Part shown: in pieces, positions 7,369 to 13,509 of the stretch
Position numbering within the stretch: position 1 is the first letter of the stretch
How the letters are laid out: the number at the start of each line of letters is the position of its first letter
Assembly (NCBI GenBank): GCA_002358955.1
Contig: DEPV01000123.1
Location: 1-13,509, forward strand
From: Erysipelothrix sp. UBA3383
GTDB taxonomy: Bacteria; Bacillota_I; Bacilli_A; Erysipelotrichales; Erysipelotrichaceae
DNA length: 13,509 nucleotides
Direction of reading: 5' to 3'
Notes under the pieces: model-generated
What the model was told of the DNA's origin: nothing
Databases searched by the model: none
The model's input: only the letters and a program-made list of their open reading frames with translations
Program-made: the position numbers and the translations under genes

Positions 7369-8271
7369 ATGAAACATATATTTATAGTAAATCCTAAATC
7401 TGGAAACGGACAGTACGTTAAAGTTATTGAACAAATTGAAAACTACTTCACATCTTCTGAGGATTATGAGATTCATATGACCGAATATGAAGGTCATGCT
7501 AAGGTTCTTGCTGCGCAATTTAGTAAGGATGTAAGACTCTATTCAGTAGGTGGGGATGGTACTGCTCATGAGGTCTTAAATGGTCTTGAAGAAGGCATTG
7601 CTATGGGTGTAATACCAGCGGGGTCGGGTAATGACTTTAATCGTAATATTATTCCAAAACGACAGTTTGACACCATTGTTCAAGATATGGTTGAAGGGCG
7701 TGCTATTGATGTGGATTATGTTCTTTTCAACAATAAGAAACAGTTAAACTGTGCCAATGTAGGATTTGATGCCATTGTTAATAAAAACGTAAACGCATCA
7801 AAACTCACATTACTACCCAGAAAGTTTCTGTATGCTTTGTTTGCACTTAAGGGCCTTATTGATAAAAATACGATCGACATTGAAATTGAATGTGACGGTA
7901 AAGTCAGTCATCATACCGTACTGCTTGCAAGCTTTATGAATGGTCGATTCTATGGTGGAGGCTTTCAATCAGCGCCCACTGCTAATCTTCAGGATGGTTT
8001 ACTTGATGTAACCTTAATCAGTAATGTATCAAGGCTGCGTATCTTAAAATTATTACCCGTTTATTATCAAGGGAAACATTTGGGTATTGATATTGTCAAT
8101 GCTTTTAGAACCTCTTCCATTACGATAAGAAGTGCACAAGTTATGGATGTTGGGTGTGATGGAGAGTTGGAATCCTTAAAGGAGTTTAACTTGAAAGTTG
8201 TACCGCAAGGTCTGCAATTGATCTTACCCCAAGGGAGTAGCCTAATGGGGCAATCGGATATTGAAAAGTAA
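7369..8271 (+). CDS. Diacylglycerol kinase family lipid kinase (YegS/BmrU/DgkB-type)
   Basis: This soluble kinase uses ATP to phosphorylate diacylglycerol or a related lipid alcohol at the inner membrane face, recycling lipid released by envelope synthesis. The 300-residue length is usual for the family. The N-terminal catalytic domain starts with IVNPKSGNGQ (6-15), has the nucleotide-binding loop GGDGT (61-65), and GVIPAGSGNDF (80-90). The C-terminal beta-sandwich domain carries NCANVGFDA (127-135), NGRFYGGGFQ (191-200), LQDGLLDV (207-214) and the conserved DGE at 264-266. A GGTGGGA site precedes the ATG. There is no terminator after the gene; the thioredoxin promoter overlaps its end, so some read-through into trxA is expected. 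The family also includes kinases of sphingosine and of undecaprenol-like lipids, so the exact substrate is uncertain, though diacylglycerol is most likely in this type of bacterium. Confidence 0.92.
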   Translation: MKHIFIVNPKSGNGQYVKVIEQIENYFTSSEDYEIHMTEYEGHAKVLAAQFSKDVRLYSVGGDGTAHEVLNGLEEGIAMGVIPAGSGNDFNRNIIPKRQFDTIVQDMVEGRAIDVDYVLFNNKKQLNCANVGFDAIVNKNVNASKLTLLPRKFLYALFALKGLIDKNTIDIEIECDGKVSHHTVLLASFMNGRFYGGGFQSAPTANLQDGLLDVTLISNVSRLRILKLLPVYYQGKHLGIDIVNAFRTSSITIRSAQVMDVGCDGELESLKEFNLKVVPQGLQLILPQGSSLMGQSDIEK

Positions 8272-8287
8272 AATACTATGGTATAAT
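8261..8287 (+). promoter_or_regulatory. Promoter of trxA, overlapping the end of the lipid kinase gene
   Basis: TTGAAA (8261-8266) within the last codons of the kinase gene, a 15-base spacer and a perfect TATAAT (8282-8287) preceded by the extended -10 dinucleotide TG (8279-8280). The GGAGGT ribosome binding site at 8298-8303 follows. The strong elements fit a highly expressed gene. Confidence 0.8.
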
Positions 8288-8309
8288 GATTTAGCACGGA
8301 GGTAATAAC

Positions 8310-8618
8310 ATGAAAATAGTTAATTTAAATGAATTTGATGATGTTGTAAAAGAAGGTGTTGTACTTGTAGATTTCTACGCTGACTGGTGTGGTCCATGTA
8401 AAATGATCGCTCCAATCTTAACAGATTTAGCACAAGATCTAGATGGACAAGCAGACATCGTTAAAGTTAACGTTGATAACGATGGTGATTTAGCACAACG
8501 TTTCGACGTTATGTCAATTCCTACTTTAATCTTATTTAAAGATGGAAAACCAGTAGGTCGTAAGACAGGATTCTTACCAAAACCAGAACTGGACAAATTT
8601 ATCAAATCAGCTCTTTAA
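8310..8618 (+). CDS. trxA: Thioredoxin
   Basis: This cytoplasmic disulfide reductant has the standard length of 102 residues. The active site is WCGPC at 26-30 in FYADWCGPCKMIAP, and the cis-proline opposite it is P71 in SIPTLILF. The conserved DFYADWC start strand and the GRKTGF segment near 83-88 complete the family pattern. It would be reduced by thioredoxin reductase, which is not in this window, and would serve ribonucleotide reductase, peroxidases and methionine sulfoxide reductases. A GGAGGT ribosome binding site 6 bases before the ATG, an extended -10 promoter and strong downstream hairpins indicate a short, abundant, probably mostly monocistronic message. Codon choice looks more uniform than in neighbours (repeated GTT, TTA, GAT and CCA), as expected for a highly expressed gene, though I did not compute this. 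Confidence 0.98.
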   Translation: MKIVNLNEFDDVVKEGVVLVDFYADWCGPCKMIAPILTDLAQDLDGQADIVKVNVDNDGDLAQRFDVMSIPTLILFKDGKPVGRKTGFLPKPELDKFIKSAL

Positions 8619-8669
8619 TAAGAGCCAAAAACTCCACAAAGGACATTTTTCCGATGTGGAGTTTTTTTT
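8610..8669 (+). terminator. Tandem hairpins and intrinsic terminator after trxA
   Basis: A first small hairpin, GCTCTT-TAAT-AAGAGC (8610-8625), carries the trxA stop codon across its loop. The main terminator pairs ACTCCACA (8631-8638) with TGTGGAGT (8655-8662), flanked by an A run on the left and eight T residues on the right (8662-8669). The A and T flanks are complementary, so it could also terminate in the other direction, but there is no gene on the other strand to need it. Confidence 0.92.
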
Positions 8670-8681
8670 ATTATATAAGTG

Positions 8682-8709
8682 TTGCAATGTGCTCTGATTT
8701 GAGTATAAT
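8682..8709 (+). promoter_or_regulatory. Promoter of the polyamine operon
   Basis: TTGCAA (8682-8687), a 16-base spacer and TATAAT (8704-8709) place the start of transcription near 8716. It is the only clear promoter before the five closely packed genes to 13053. The leader is about 54 bases, too short for a known riboswitch class. Confidence 0.8.
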
Positions 8710-8717
8710 AAATTTAG

Positions 8718-8756
8718 GTTTAAAGATACTAACTAATAAGTTTACTATCACTAAAC
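8718..8756. promoter_or_regulatory. Candidate tandem operator of the XRE-cupin regulator
   Basis: Two 17-base elements of the form GTTTA-N7-TAA lie just after the promoter, at 8718-8734 (GTTTA...TAACT) and 8740-8756 (GTTTA...TAAAC). The second is a palindrome in its outer five bases. Their starts are 22 bases apart, about two turns of the helix. The whole stretch also has overall dyad symmetry in blocks (GTTTA, GATA, AACT against AGTT, TATC, TAAAC). Position between start site and ribosome binding site suits a repressor operator. The pattern is seen directly; binding by the adjacent regulator is inferred. Confidence 0.5.
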
Positions 8757-8769
8757 AGAAGGAGAGCAT

Positions 8770-9303
8770 ATGGAAATAGGACGGAAGATTAAAGCATTGC
8801 GTACACGCATTGGCTTAACACAAGAAGAATTAGCGAGTCGATGTGAGTTAACTAAAGGGTTTGTATCCCAATTGGAAAATGATTTAACATCACCCTCCAT
8901 TGCAACCTTAAGTGATATTGTAGAGGCTTTGGGGACAACGATGTCGGTATTCTTTAAAGAAGAGAAACAAGAACAAATTGTATTTACGAAAGATGATTTC
9001 TTTGTTGATGAACAGGAATCATCAACACGCCATTGGATTGTACCCAATGCACAGAAAAATGACATGGAGCCCATTCTTCTTGAATTGAAGTCAGGGGGAG
9101 AATCTGAAGAAATTATTCCACATGAAGGGGAAGAATTTGCTTATATCATTTCAGGAAAAATCGATTTGGTGTTTGAAGATAGTGTGGAGACCTTAAGTAA
9201 AGGGGACACATTCTACATTAAGGGTAACAATACACATGTACTGAAGAACCCTTACCAACAAGAAGCGAAGGTTTTATGGGTATGTACACCACCCATCTTT
9301 TAG
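8770..9303 (+). CDS. XRE-family regulator with C-terminal cupin domain, probable polyamine-operon regulator
   Basis: The 177-residue protein joins a helix-turn-helix domain (about residues 4-58, with LTQEELASRCELTKGFVSQL at 16-35) to a cupin beta-barrel (about 99-172). The cupin holds H118 and E122 in IPHEGEEFAYIISG and H156 in GNNTHVLKNP, positions that usually form the ligand or metal pocket. This is the architecture of PuuR and of the regulators that commonly precede potABCD in Bacillota, so it probably senses a polyamine and controls this operon; the ligand is inferred, not seen. The ATG follows AAGGAGAG (8759-8766), and the gene ends 9 bases before potA, whose ribosome binding site begins at the stop codon. 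As first gene of the operon it would regulate its own expression, consistent with the repeated elements at 8718-8756. Confidence 0.92.
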   Translation: MEIGRKIKALRTRIGLTQEELASRCELTKGFVSQLENDLTSPSIATLSDIVEALGTTMSVFFKEEKQEQIVFTKDDFFVDEQESSTRHWIVPNAQKNDMEPILLELKSGGESEEIIPHEGEEFAYIISGKIDLVFEDSVETLSKGDTFYIKGNNTHVLKNPYQQEAKVLWVCTPPIF

Positions 9304-9312
9304 GAGGTCAGC

Positions 9313-10356
9313 ATGGAAGCTTTAATTGAATTTAAAAATATCGTCAAAAGTTTTGATGATCAATTAGTATTGAAAGGTATTAACCTAGACATTTATGCCA
9401 ATGAGTTTGTCACCTTACTGGGGCCTTCGGGTTGTGGTAAAACTACATTACTGCGTATTCTAGGTGGTTTTTTAGAACAAAGTTCAGGAGAACTTTATTT
9501 TGATGGTATTGAAATATCATCTGTTGCACCTTATAAAAGAGAAATTAATACTGTGTTTCAACGTTATGCACTGTTTCCACATATGAATGTGTTTGAAAAC
9601 ATTGCATTTGGACTGCGTATTAAAAAAGAAACTGAAGCTGTTATAGAGCAGAAGGTTATTAAGATGTTAGAACTGGTAGGTCTTGCAGGTTTTGAGAACC
9701 GTGATGTTACCTTATTATCAGGGGGACAGCAACAACGTGTTGCAATAGCACGAGCATTGGTGAATGAACCGATGGTTTTATTACTGGATGAGCCACTGGG
9801 TGCACTTGACCTTAAGAAACGTAAAGAGATGCAACATGAATTAAAAGCGATTCAAGAGAATGTCGGAATTACGTTTGTTTACGTAACCCATGATCAAGAA
9901 GAAGCGCTGACCATGTCAGATAAAGTTGTGGTCTTTAATGAGGGTGAGATTCAACAAATCGGAACACCAATGGATATTTACAACGAACCTGAAAACCGAT
10001 TTGTTGCTGACTTTATTGGAGACTCTAATATCATTGAGGGAACCATGATCAAAGATTACCTGGTCAAGTTTGATGATCGTGAATTTGAATGTGTAGACCA
10101 TGGTTTTGATGAAGATATGGACGTTGATATTGTCATTCGCCCAGAAGATATCAAGATTGTTGCTGCGGGTGAGGGTATGATTACAGGTTTGGTAGAGAGT
10201 TCTTTATTTAAAGGGGTTCACTATGAGATTGTGGTCAAATCATTACACCGTGATTACATCATTCACACCACTACTAATGTACAAGAGGATACAGAAGTTG
10301 ATATTGTCTTTAGTCCAGAGGACATTCATGTCATGTATACACTGGAGTCCTACTAA
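9313..10356 (+). CDS. potA: Spermidine/putrescine ABC transporter, ATP-binding protein
   Basis: PotA hydrolyses ATP on the cytoplasmic face to drive polyamine import. The 347-residue protein has Walker A GPSGCGKTT (37-45), the Q-loop Q83 in VFQRYALFPHM, signature LSGGQQQRVAIARAL (135-149), Walker B VLLLDEP (155-161), and the switch histidine H193 in VTHDQEEA. The VFQRYALFPHM form is characteristic of PotA and its close relatives. The C-terminal part (about 240-345) is the TOBE-type regulatory domain, with IRPEDI at 275-280. A GGAGGT site at 9303-9308 precedes the ATG, and the stop shares one base with the potB start (TAATG), so expression is coupled. Gene order potABCD behind an XRE-cupin regulator makes the polyamine assignment much stronger than the ATPase sequence alone. 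Confidence 0.96.
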   Translation: MEALIEFKNIVKSFDDQLVLKGINLDIYANEFVTLLGPSGCGKTTLLRILGGFLEQSSGELYFDGIEISSVAPYKREINTVFQRYALFPHMNVFENIAFGLRIKKETEAVIEQKVIKMLELVGLAGFENRDVTLLSGGQQQRVAIARALVNEPMVLLLDEPLGALDLKKRKEMQHELKAIQENVGITFVYVTHDQEEALTMSDKVVVFNEGEIQQIGTPMDIYNEPENRFVADFIGDSNIIEGTMIKDYLVKFDDREFECVDHGFDEDMDVDIVIRPEDIKIVAAGEGMITGLVESSLFKGVHYEIVVKSLHRDYIIHTTTNVQEDTEVDIVFSPEDIHVMYTLESY

Positions 10357-11213
10357 TGGATAAGTTTCGTAAACTGATATGGCCATACATCATTTGGGCA
10401 ACCTTATTTATTGTTGTTCCGATGCTGGTCATTCTACTTTATGCAATTACAGATACGAAAACTGGACAAGCTGTGAGTTTGCAATTTACATTGAATAACT
10501 TTATTAAGTTTTTTGATCCTGTATTTATGAAGGTATTATGGAAATCTGTGAAGATTGCCAGTATTACCACTGTCTTTTGTTTGATTCTGGGATATCCTTT
10601 AGCTTTTATTATTTCACGAAGAAAACCAAAGACACAGACCTTACTCATCTTACTGATTACCATTCCAATGTGGATCAATATGTTAATCCGTACCTATGCA
10701 TGGGTCAGTTTATTGTCTGGTAAAGGAATCATCAACATGTTCTTAGGCTACTTTGGCTTAGGACCCATTAAGATGCTTGAGACTGATTTTGCCGTCATTC
10801 TAGGGATGGTGTATAACTTCATACCATTTATGATCATTCAGATTTATACTGTTTTATCGAAAATGGATGATTCTCTGATTGAAGCCAGTTATGACTTAGG
10901 GGCTAATAAGTTTGAGACCTTTCGTAAAGTGGTCTTTCCTTTATCACTATCGGGTGTTATATCAGGAATTACCCTTGTATTCTTACCTGCATTATCAACC
11001 TTTGTTATTCCTAAACTTTTGGGAGGAGGATCTTACTTCCTGATTGGTAACTTAATTGAGAACCAATTCATCAACATTGGTGATTTCCACTTTGGATCTG
11101 CAATATCCTTAATCATGGCAATTCTGATTCTTTTATCCATGCAGATCGCAGAACGCTATGATATGGATAAACAAGATGAAGGATCACGTAAAGTAAAGGG
11201 GGCTAAACTATAA
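10356..11213 (+). CDS. potB: Spermidine/putrescine ABC transporter, permease subunit PotB
   Basis: One of the two channel subunits. The 285-residue protein has about six hydrophobic spans, near residues 10-31, 66-87, 95-120, 145-168, 196-216 and 246-264. The EAA loop that docks on the ATPase is IEASYDLGANKFETFRKVVFP (residues 175-195). The first periplasmic loop contains the LNNFIKFFDPVF type of sequence common in PotB. It overlaps potA by one base and potC by one base. GGAG just before the potA stop (about 10344-10347) is the likely ribosome binding site. The stretch RTYAWVSLLSGKG (112-124) after the third span is a PotB-family hallmark. No anomaly is seen. Confidence 0.96.
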   Translation: MDKFRKLIWPYIIWATLFIVVPMLVILLYAITDTKTGQAVSLQFTLNNFIKFFDPVFMKVLWKSVKIASITTVFCLILGYPLAFIISRRKPKTQTLLILLITIPMWINMLIRTYAWVSLLSGKGIINMFLGYFGLGPIKMLETDFAVILGMVYNFIPFMIIQIYTVLSKMDDSLIEASYDLGANKFETFRKVVFPLSLSGVISGITLVFLPALSTFVIPKLLGGGSYFLIGNLIENQFINIGDFHFGSAISLIMAILILLSMQIAERYDMDKQDEGSRKVKGAKL

Positions 11214-12013
11214 TGAAAAAAAGACGCTCACTGAGTGCTTGGATCCCTTTGGGATTGATGTTGCTCTTTTTCTATGGACCCATACTGATCATGATGATCT
11301 ATTCATTCAATGATTCTAAGTCGGTTACAGTGTGGAGTGGCTTTAGCATGCGATGGTATGAGAAGTTATTCAATTCAAGAGATATCATGGCCTCTGTACA
11401 AACATCTGTAGTCATTGCGCTGATTGCGACTGCTGTATCTACAGTGGTGGGAACCATTACAGCCATTGGACTTTCCAAACATAAAAAATTGGTTAAGAAA
11501 GTCACCTTAACCATCAACAACTTCCCGGTTTTAAACCCTGAGATTGTTACAGCGATTAGTTTGATGCTGTTATTCTCATCGGTTAAAATCTTTAAGATGG
11601 GTTTTATGACTATGTTAATAGCCCACATCACATTCTGTATTCCTTATGTCATTCTTACAGTATTACCTAAATTGCGTAAACTGGATCCTAGTTTAGCCGA
11701 TGCTGCAATGGATCTGGGTGCAACTCCTGCCCAAGCTTTATGGAAGGTTATTATTCCACAACTCATGCCTGCCATCATATCAGGGGCTCTAATTGCCTTT
11801 ACCATGTCCTTTGATGACTTTGTCATCTCCTACTTTGTAACGGGTAATGGTGTCTCCAACATTTCCATCATGGTGTATACAATGAGCAAACGCTTTGATC
11901 CAACCATCAATGCACTATCCACCATCATTGTCATCATCATCACGATTTTATTACTTATTATTAATGTTGTTCCTTCTTTAAAGAAAGGAACCCGAAAGGT
12001 TAAAGTATCATGA
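11213..12013 (+). CDS. potC: Spermidine/putrescine ABC transporter, permease subunit PotC
   Basis: The second channel subunit, 266 residues. It begins with a basic cluster (KKRR) and a first span (about 10-32) ending in the PotC-like YSFNDSKS (30-37), followed by WSGFSMRWYEKLF (41-53), also typical. Further spans lie near 63-86, 107-125, 130-152, 186-208 and 235-255. The EAA loop is LADAAMDLGATPAQALWKVI (161-180). Its start overlaps the potB stop by one base, with an AAAGGGGG site (about 11195-11203) inside potB, and its end overlaps potD by 4 bases (ATGA). These overlaps fix the stoichiometric production expected of a PotBC heterodimer. Confidence 0.96.
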   Translation: MKKRRSLSAWIPLGLMLLFFYGPILIMMIYSFNDSKSVTVWSGFSMRWYEKLFNSRDIMASVQTSVVIALIATAVSTVVGTITAIGLSKHKKLVKKVTLTINNFPVLNPEIVTAISLMLLFSSVKIFKMGFMTMLIAHITFCIPYVILTVLPKLRKLDPSLADAAMDLGATPAQALWKVIIPQLMPAIISGALIAFTMSFDDFVISYFVTGNGVSNISIMVYTMSKRFDPTINALSTIIVIIITILLLIINVVPSLKKGTRKVKVS

Positions 12014-13053
12014 AAAAAATAGTATTAGCATTATTAGCAGTATTTTTATTAACAGCATGCGGTTCCAATGAGAAGAAAGAAGTTCTTCATATTTTTAACT
12101 GGGGTGCTTATATTGATGAGGACACCATCACTATGTTTGAAAAAGAATACGGTGTTAAGGTCAACTACTCACGCTTTGCATCCAATGAAGAGATGTACCA
12201 CAAGATTACCAACACTGGGGGCTATGATATTGTCATTCCTTCAGACTATACAGTACAACGTCTACGTGAAGAGAAATTACTTCAAGAGATTGATTTCAGT
12301 TTATTAAGTAACTATGGCAATGTTTTAGATTCTTTAAAGGGTCGTGAAATGGATCCTGAAGACAAATACTCCGTTCCTTACTTCTGGGGTAATGTAGGTC
12401 TTGTCTATAATAAAGAGAATGTATCACTGAGTGATCTTGATGCTTTAGGATGGGACATCTTAAATGATACCCGTTATAAAGGGGATATTTATTTTTACGA
12501 CTCAGAACGCGATGCGTTCATGATTGCTTTAAAATCTTTAGGTTACTCTATGAACAGTTCAGACCCTCAAGAGCTTAAAGAAGCCAATGACTGGCTTGTA
12601 AGTATGAAGACTACGATTAACCCTACCTACGCTACAGACGAGGCTATTGACCGCATGGTGGCAGGTGAGAAGAGTATTGCTGTGATGTATTCAGGAGATG
12701 CTAACTACATCATCTCTGAAAATGAAGAGATGGGATTCTACGTTCCAAAACAAGGAACCAACACATGGCTTGATTCCATGGTGATTCCATCCACTGCAAA
12801 CAACCCTGAACTTGCACACAAATGGATCGACTTTACACTACGCCCTGAAATTGCTCTAATGAATACTGAGGAAGTAGGATACACAAGTCCAATCCAAAGT
12901 GTTATCGATGAGATCACAGGACCTGAAGGAACTTATGAAGGTATTGATTCTTATGTGCCTCGTACTAATTATGAACTTGATGAAGAATTCATCTATAATC
13001 TAGAATTAAAGGAAATAATGAACCAATATTGGGAAAAAATCAAAGCTCAATAA
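12010..13053 (+). CDS. potD: Spermidine/putrescine-binding lipoprotein PotD
   Basis: The substrate-binding component, a 347-residue lipoprotein. A short signal peptide (MKK plus hydrophobic 4-13) ends in the lipobox LTAC, so C17 is the lipidated N-terminus tethering it to the outer membrane-face. The mature part has the PotD pattern: FNWGAYID (29-36), YDIVIPSDY (72-80), PYFWGNVGLVYN (123-134), MYSGDANYI (226-234), TWLDSMVIP (252-260) and GYTSPI (290-295). Compared from memory with E. coli PotD, W31, Y34, S78, Y80, W253, D255 and Y291 match pocket residues, while Y227 replaces a tryptophan and S165 an aspartate. It is the last gene of the operon and is followed directly by a terminator. Whether spermidine or putrescine is preferred cannot be told. 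Confidence 0.96.
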   Translation: MKKIVLALLAVFLLTACGSNEKKEVLHIFNWGAYIDEDTITMFEKEYGVKVNYSRFASNEEMYHKITNTGGYDIVIPSDYTVQRLREEKLLQEIDFSLLSNYGNVLDSLKGREMDPEDKYSVPYFWGNVGLVYNKENVSLSDLDALGWDILNDTRYKGDIYFYDSERDAFMIALKSLGYSMNSSDPQELKEANDWLVSMKTTINPTYATDEAIDRMVAGEKSIAVMYSGDANYIISENEEMGFYVPKQGTNTWLDSMVIPSTANNPELAHKWIDFTLRPEIALMNTEEVGYTSPIQSVIDEITGPEGTYEGIDSYVPRTNYELDEEFIYNLELKEIMNQYWEKIKAQ

Positions 13054-13062
13054 AAAACTTTA

Positions 13063-13104
13063 AGCGTTTATAAGCCTATTTCAGTAGGTTTATGAACGTT
13101 TTTT
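13063..13104 (+). terminator. Terminator of the polyamine operon
   Basis: A 16-base arm at 13063-13078 pairs with 13085-13100 across a TTTCAG loop, then six T residues from 13099. Three of the sixteen pairs are G-U wobbles, so the helix is continuous in the + strand transcript but would be interrupted by mismatches in the opposite one. Confidence 0.88.
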
Positions 13105-13134
13105 AATTATTTTAAAACAATTTGCATTTAAGGG

Positions 13135-13162
13135 TTGCATTTTGTTTTCGTTGTTGTATAAT
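13135..13162 (+). promoter_or_regulatory. Promoter of the tRNA cluster
   Basis: TTGCAT (13135-13140), a 16-base spacer and a perfect TATAAT (13157-13162). Transcription would begin near 13169, about 16 bases before the tRNA-Cys. No other promoter is seen between the following tRNAs, so they are probably one precursor. Confidence 0.8.
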
Positions 13163-13184
13163 GGTTAAGCACAGTGAAGAGAAC

Positions 13185-13258
13185 GGTTCCTTGGCCAAGT
13201 GGTAAGGCAACAGACTGCAACTCTGTGACCATCGGTTCAAATCCGATAGGAACCTCCA
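13185..13258 (+). tRNA. tRNA-Cys (GCA)
   Basis: The acceptor stem GGTTCCT (13185-13191) pairs with AGGAACC, followed by discriminator T and an encoded CCA. The anticodon stem ACAGA/TCTGT encloses the loop CTGCAAC with anticodon GCA, reading UGC and UGU. The T arm is ATCGG-TTCAAAT-CCGAT. Discriminator U is an expected identity element of tRNA-Cys. Confidence 0.97.
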
Positions 13259-13263
13259 GTAAT

Positions 13264-13350
13264 GGGGATGTGGCGGAATTGGTAGACGCAACGGACTTAA
13301 AATCCGTTGATGGTAACATCGTATGGGTTCAAGTCCCTTCATCCCCACCA
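13264..13350 (+). tRNA. tRNA-Leu (UAA)
   Basis: The acceptor stem GGGGATG (13264-13270) pairs with CATCCCC, followed by discriminator A and CCA. The anticodon stem ACGGA/TCCGT encloses CTTAAAA with anticodon TAA. A long variable arm (TGATGGTAACATCG) marks it as a class II tRNA, and the length of 87 bases agrees. It starts 5 bases after the tRNA-Cys. Confidence 0.97.
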
Positions 13351-13385
13351 TTACTATTTAAAGTGGTTGGTTCAAATAGAAATAC

Positions 13386-13462
13386 GCGCCCGTAGCTCAA
13401 CTGGATAGAGCACTTGATTACGGCTCAAGAGGTTATGGGTTCAACTCCTGTCGGGCGCGCCA
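13386..13462 (+). tRNA. tRNA-Arg (ACG)
   Basis: The acceptor stem GCGCCCG (13386-13392) pairs with CGGGCGC, followed by discriminator G and CCA; total 77 bases. The anticodon stem CTTGA/TCAAG encloses TTACGGC with anticodon ACG, whose first base is expected to be edited to inosine by TadA so that it reads CGU, CGC and CGA. Eight T residues follow directly (13463-13470), without a hairpin apart from the tRNA itself. Confidence 0.97.
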
Positions 13463-13487
13463 TTTTTTTTAATAAACTTATTATTCT

Positions 13488-13509
13488 CGGGATGTAGCAC
13501 AGCTTGGTA
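13488..13509 (+). tRNA. Partial tRNA, probably tRNA-Pro
   Basis: The last 22 bases, CGGGATGTAGC followed by ACAGCTTGGTA, match the acceptor 5' strand, D stem and D loop of a tRNA. A C at position 1 with CGGGA and the AGCTTGGTA D loop is the usual form of bacterial tRNA-Pro. The anticodon lies beyond the window, so identity is not proven. Confidence 0.7.

Noticed and set aside
8710..8769. Possible riboswitch in the leader of the polyamine operon
   Set aside because: The leader is only about 54 bases, lacks a terminator hairpin with a T run, and shows no pattern of a known class; operator elements explain it better.
13121..13143. Direct repeat TTGCATTT (13122-13129 and 13135-13142) before the tRNA cluster
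   Set aside because: Short, AT-rich, and the second copy is simply the -35 region; no further copies or symmetry suggest a binding site.
13369..13377. GGTTCAAAT between tRNA-Leu and tRNA-Arg, resembling a T-arm of a tRNA
   Set aside because: Nine bases without any stem partner or acceptor strand; it could be a remnant of a lost tRNA but this cannot be supported.
13112..13395. Several open frames on both strands across the tRNA cluster
   Set aside because: They run through three well-formed tRNA genes and gain their apparent openness from tRNA sequence; not coding.
1..13509. Search by eye for insertion sequences, CRISPR repeats, toxin-antitoxin pairs, prophage or defence genes
   Set aside because: None seen: all genes are co-oriented housekeeping or transport genes with tight spacing, and the tRNA cluster shows no integrase or duplicated tRNA end within the window.

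Overview
The window reads as an ordinary chromosomal segment of a low-GC Gram-positive bacterium (Bacillota). The gene set (GntR/YtrA-type regulator with an ABC exporter, LytR-CpsA-Psr wall enzyme, DegV fatty-acid-binding protein, lipid kinase), strong AGGAGG-like ribosome binding sites, sigma-A style promoters (several with an extended -10) and CCA-encoding tRNAs all fit. I lean towards Erysipelotrichia from the general look of the proteins, but this is an impression and not a demonstrated placement. Every protein gene lies on the + strand, coding density is high, and no non-coding stretch exceeds about 160 bases. I see no mobile element, CRISPR array or prophage gene.

Layout. (1) 12-2498: a DegV-family fatty-acid-binding protein followed 9 bases later by arginyl-tRNA synthetase. 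(2) 2509-4412: a self-contained cassette with a consensus promoter inside a long inverted repeat, a short GntR-family regulator, an ABC ATPase and its membrane subunit, closed by a terminator. (3) 4478-7297: a two-gene unit encoding a single-span extracytoplasmic protein of unknown function, translationally coupled to a large three-span LytR-CpsA-Psr protein with a PASTA-like segment and a low-complexity tail, closed by a terminator. (4) 7307-8669: a diacylglycerol-kinase-type lipid kinase and thioredoxin; thioredoxin has its own strong promoter starting in the last codons of the kinase gene and ends in a strong terminator. (5) 8682-13104: a five-gene polyamine operon, with an XRE-cupin regulator followed by potA, potB, potC and potD, all overlapping or nearly so, with one promoter at the front and one terminator at the end. 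(6) 13135-13509: a promoter and a tRNA cluster (Cys-GCA, Leu-UAA, Arg-ACG, and the first 22 bases of a probable tRNA-Pro cut by the window edge).

How the parts work together. The cassette at 2509-4412 looks like a regulator controlling its own ABC transporter, as in YtrA-type systems. The pot operon would import spermidine or putrescine: the PotD lipoprotein captures it, PotB and PotC form the channel and PotA powers it, under a regulator likely to sense polyamine through its cupin domain. The LCP protein probably transfers a phosphate-linked polymer to peptidoglycan, with the upstream membrane protein as a candidate partner. I found no clear evidence of a wholly new system. The points most worth following are the regulatory DNA before the GntR gene, the tandem GTTTA-N7-TAA elements before the polyamine operon, and the unrecognised protein coupled to the LCP gene.
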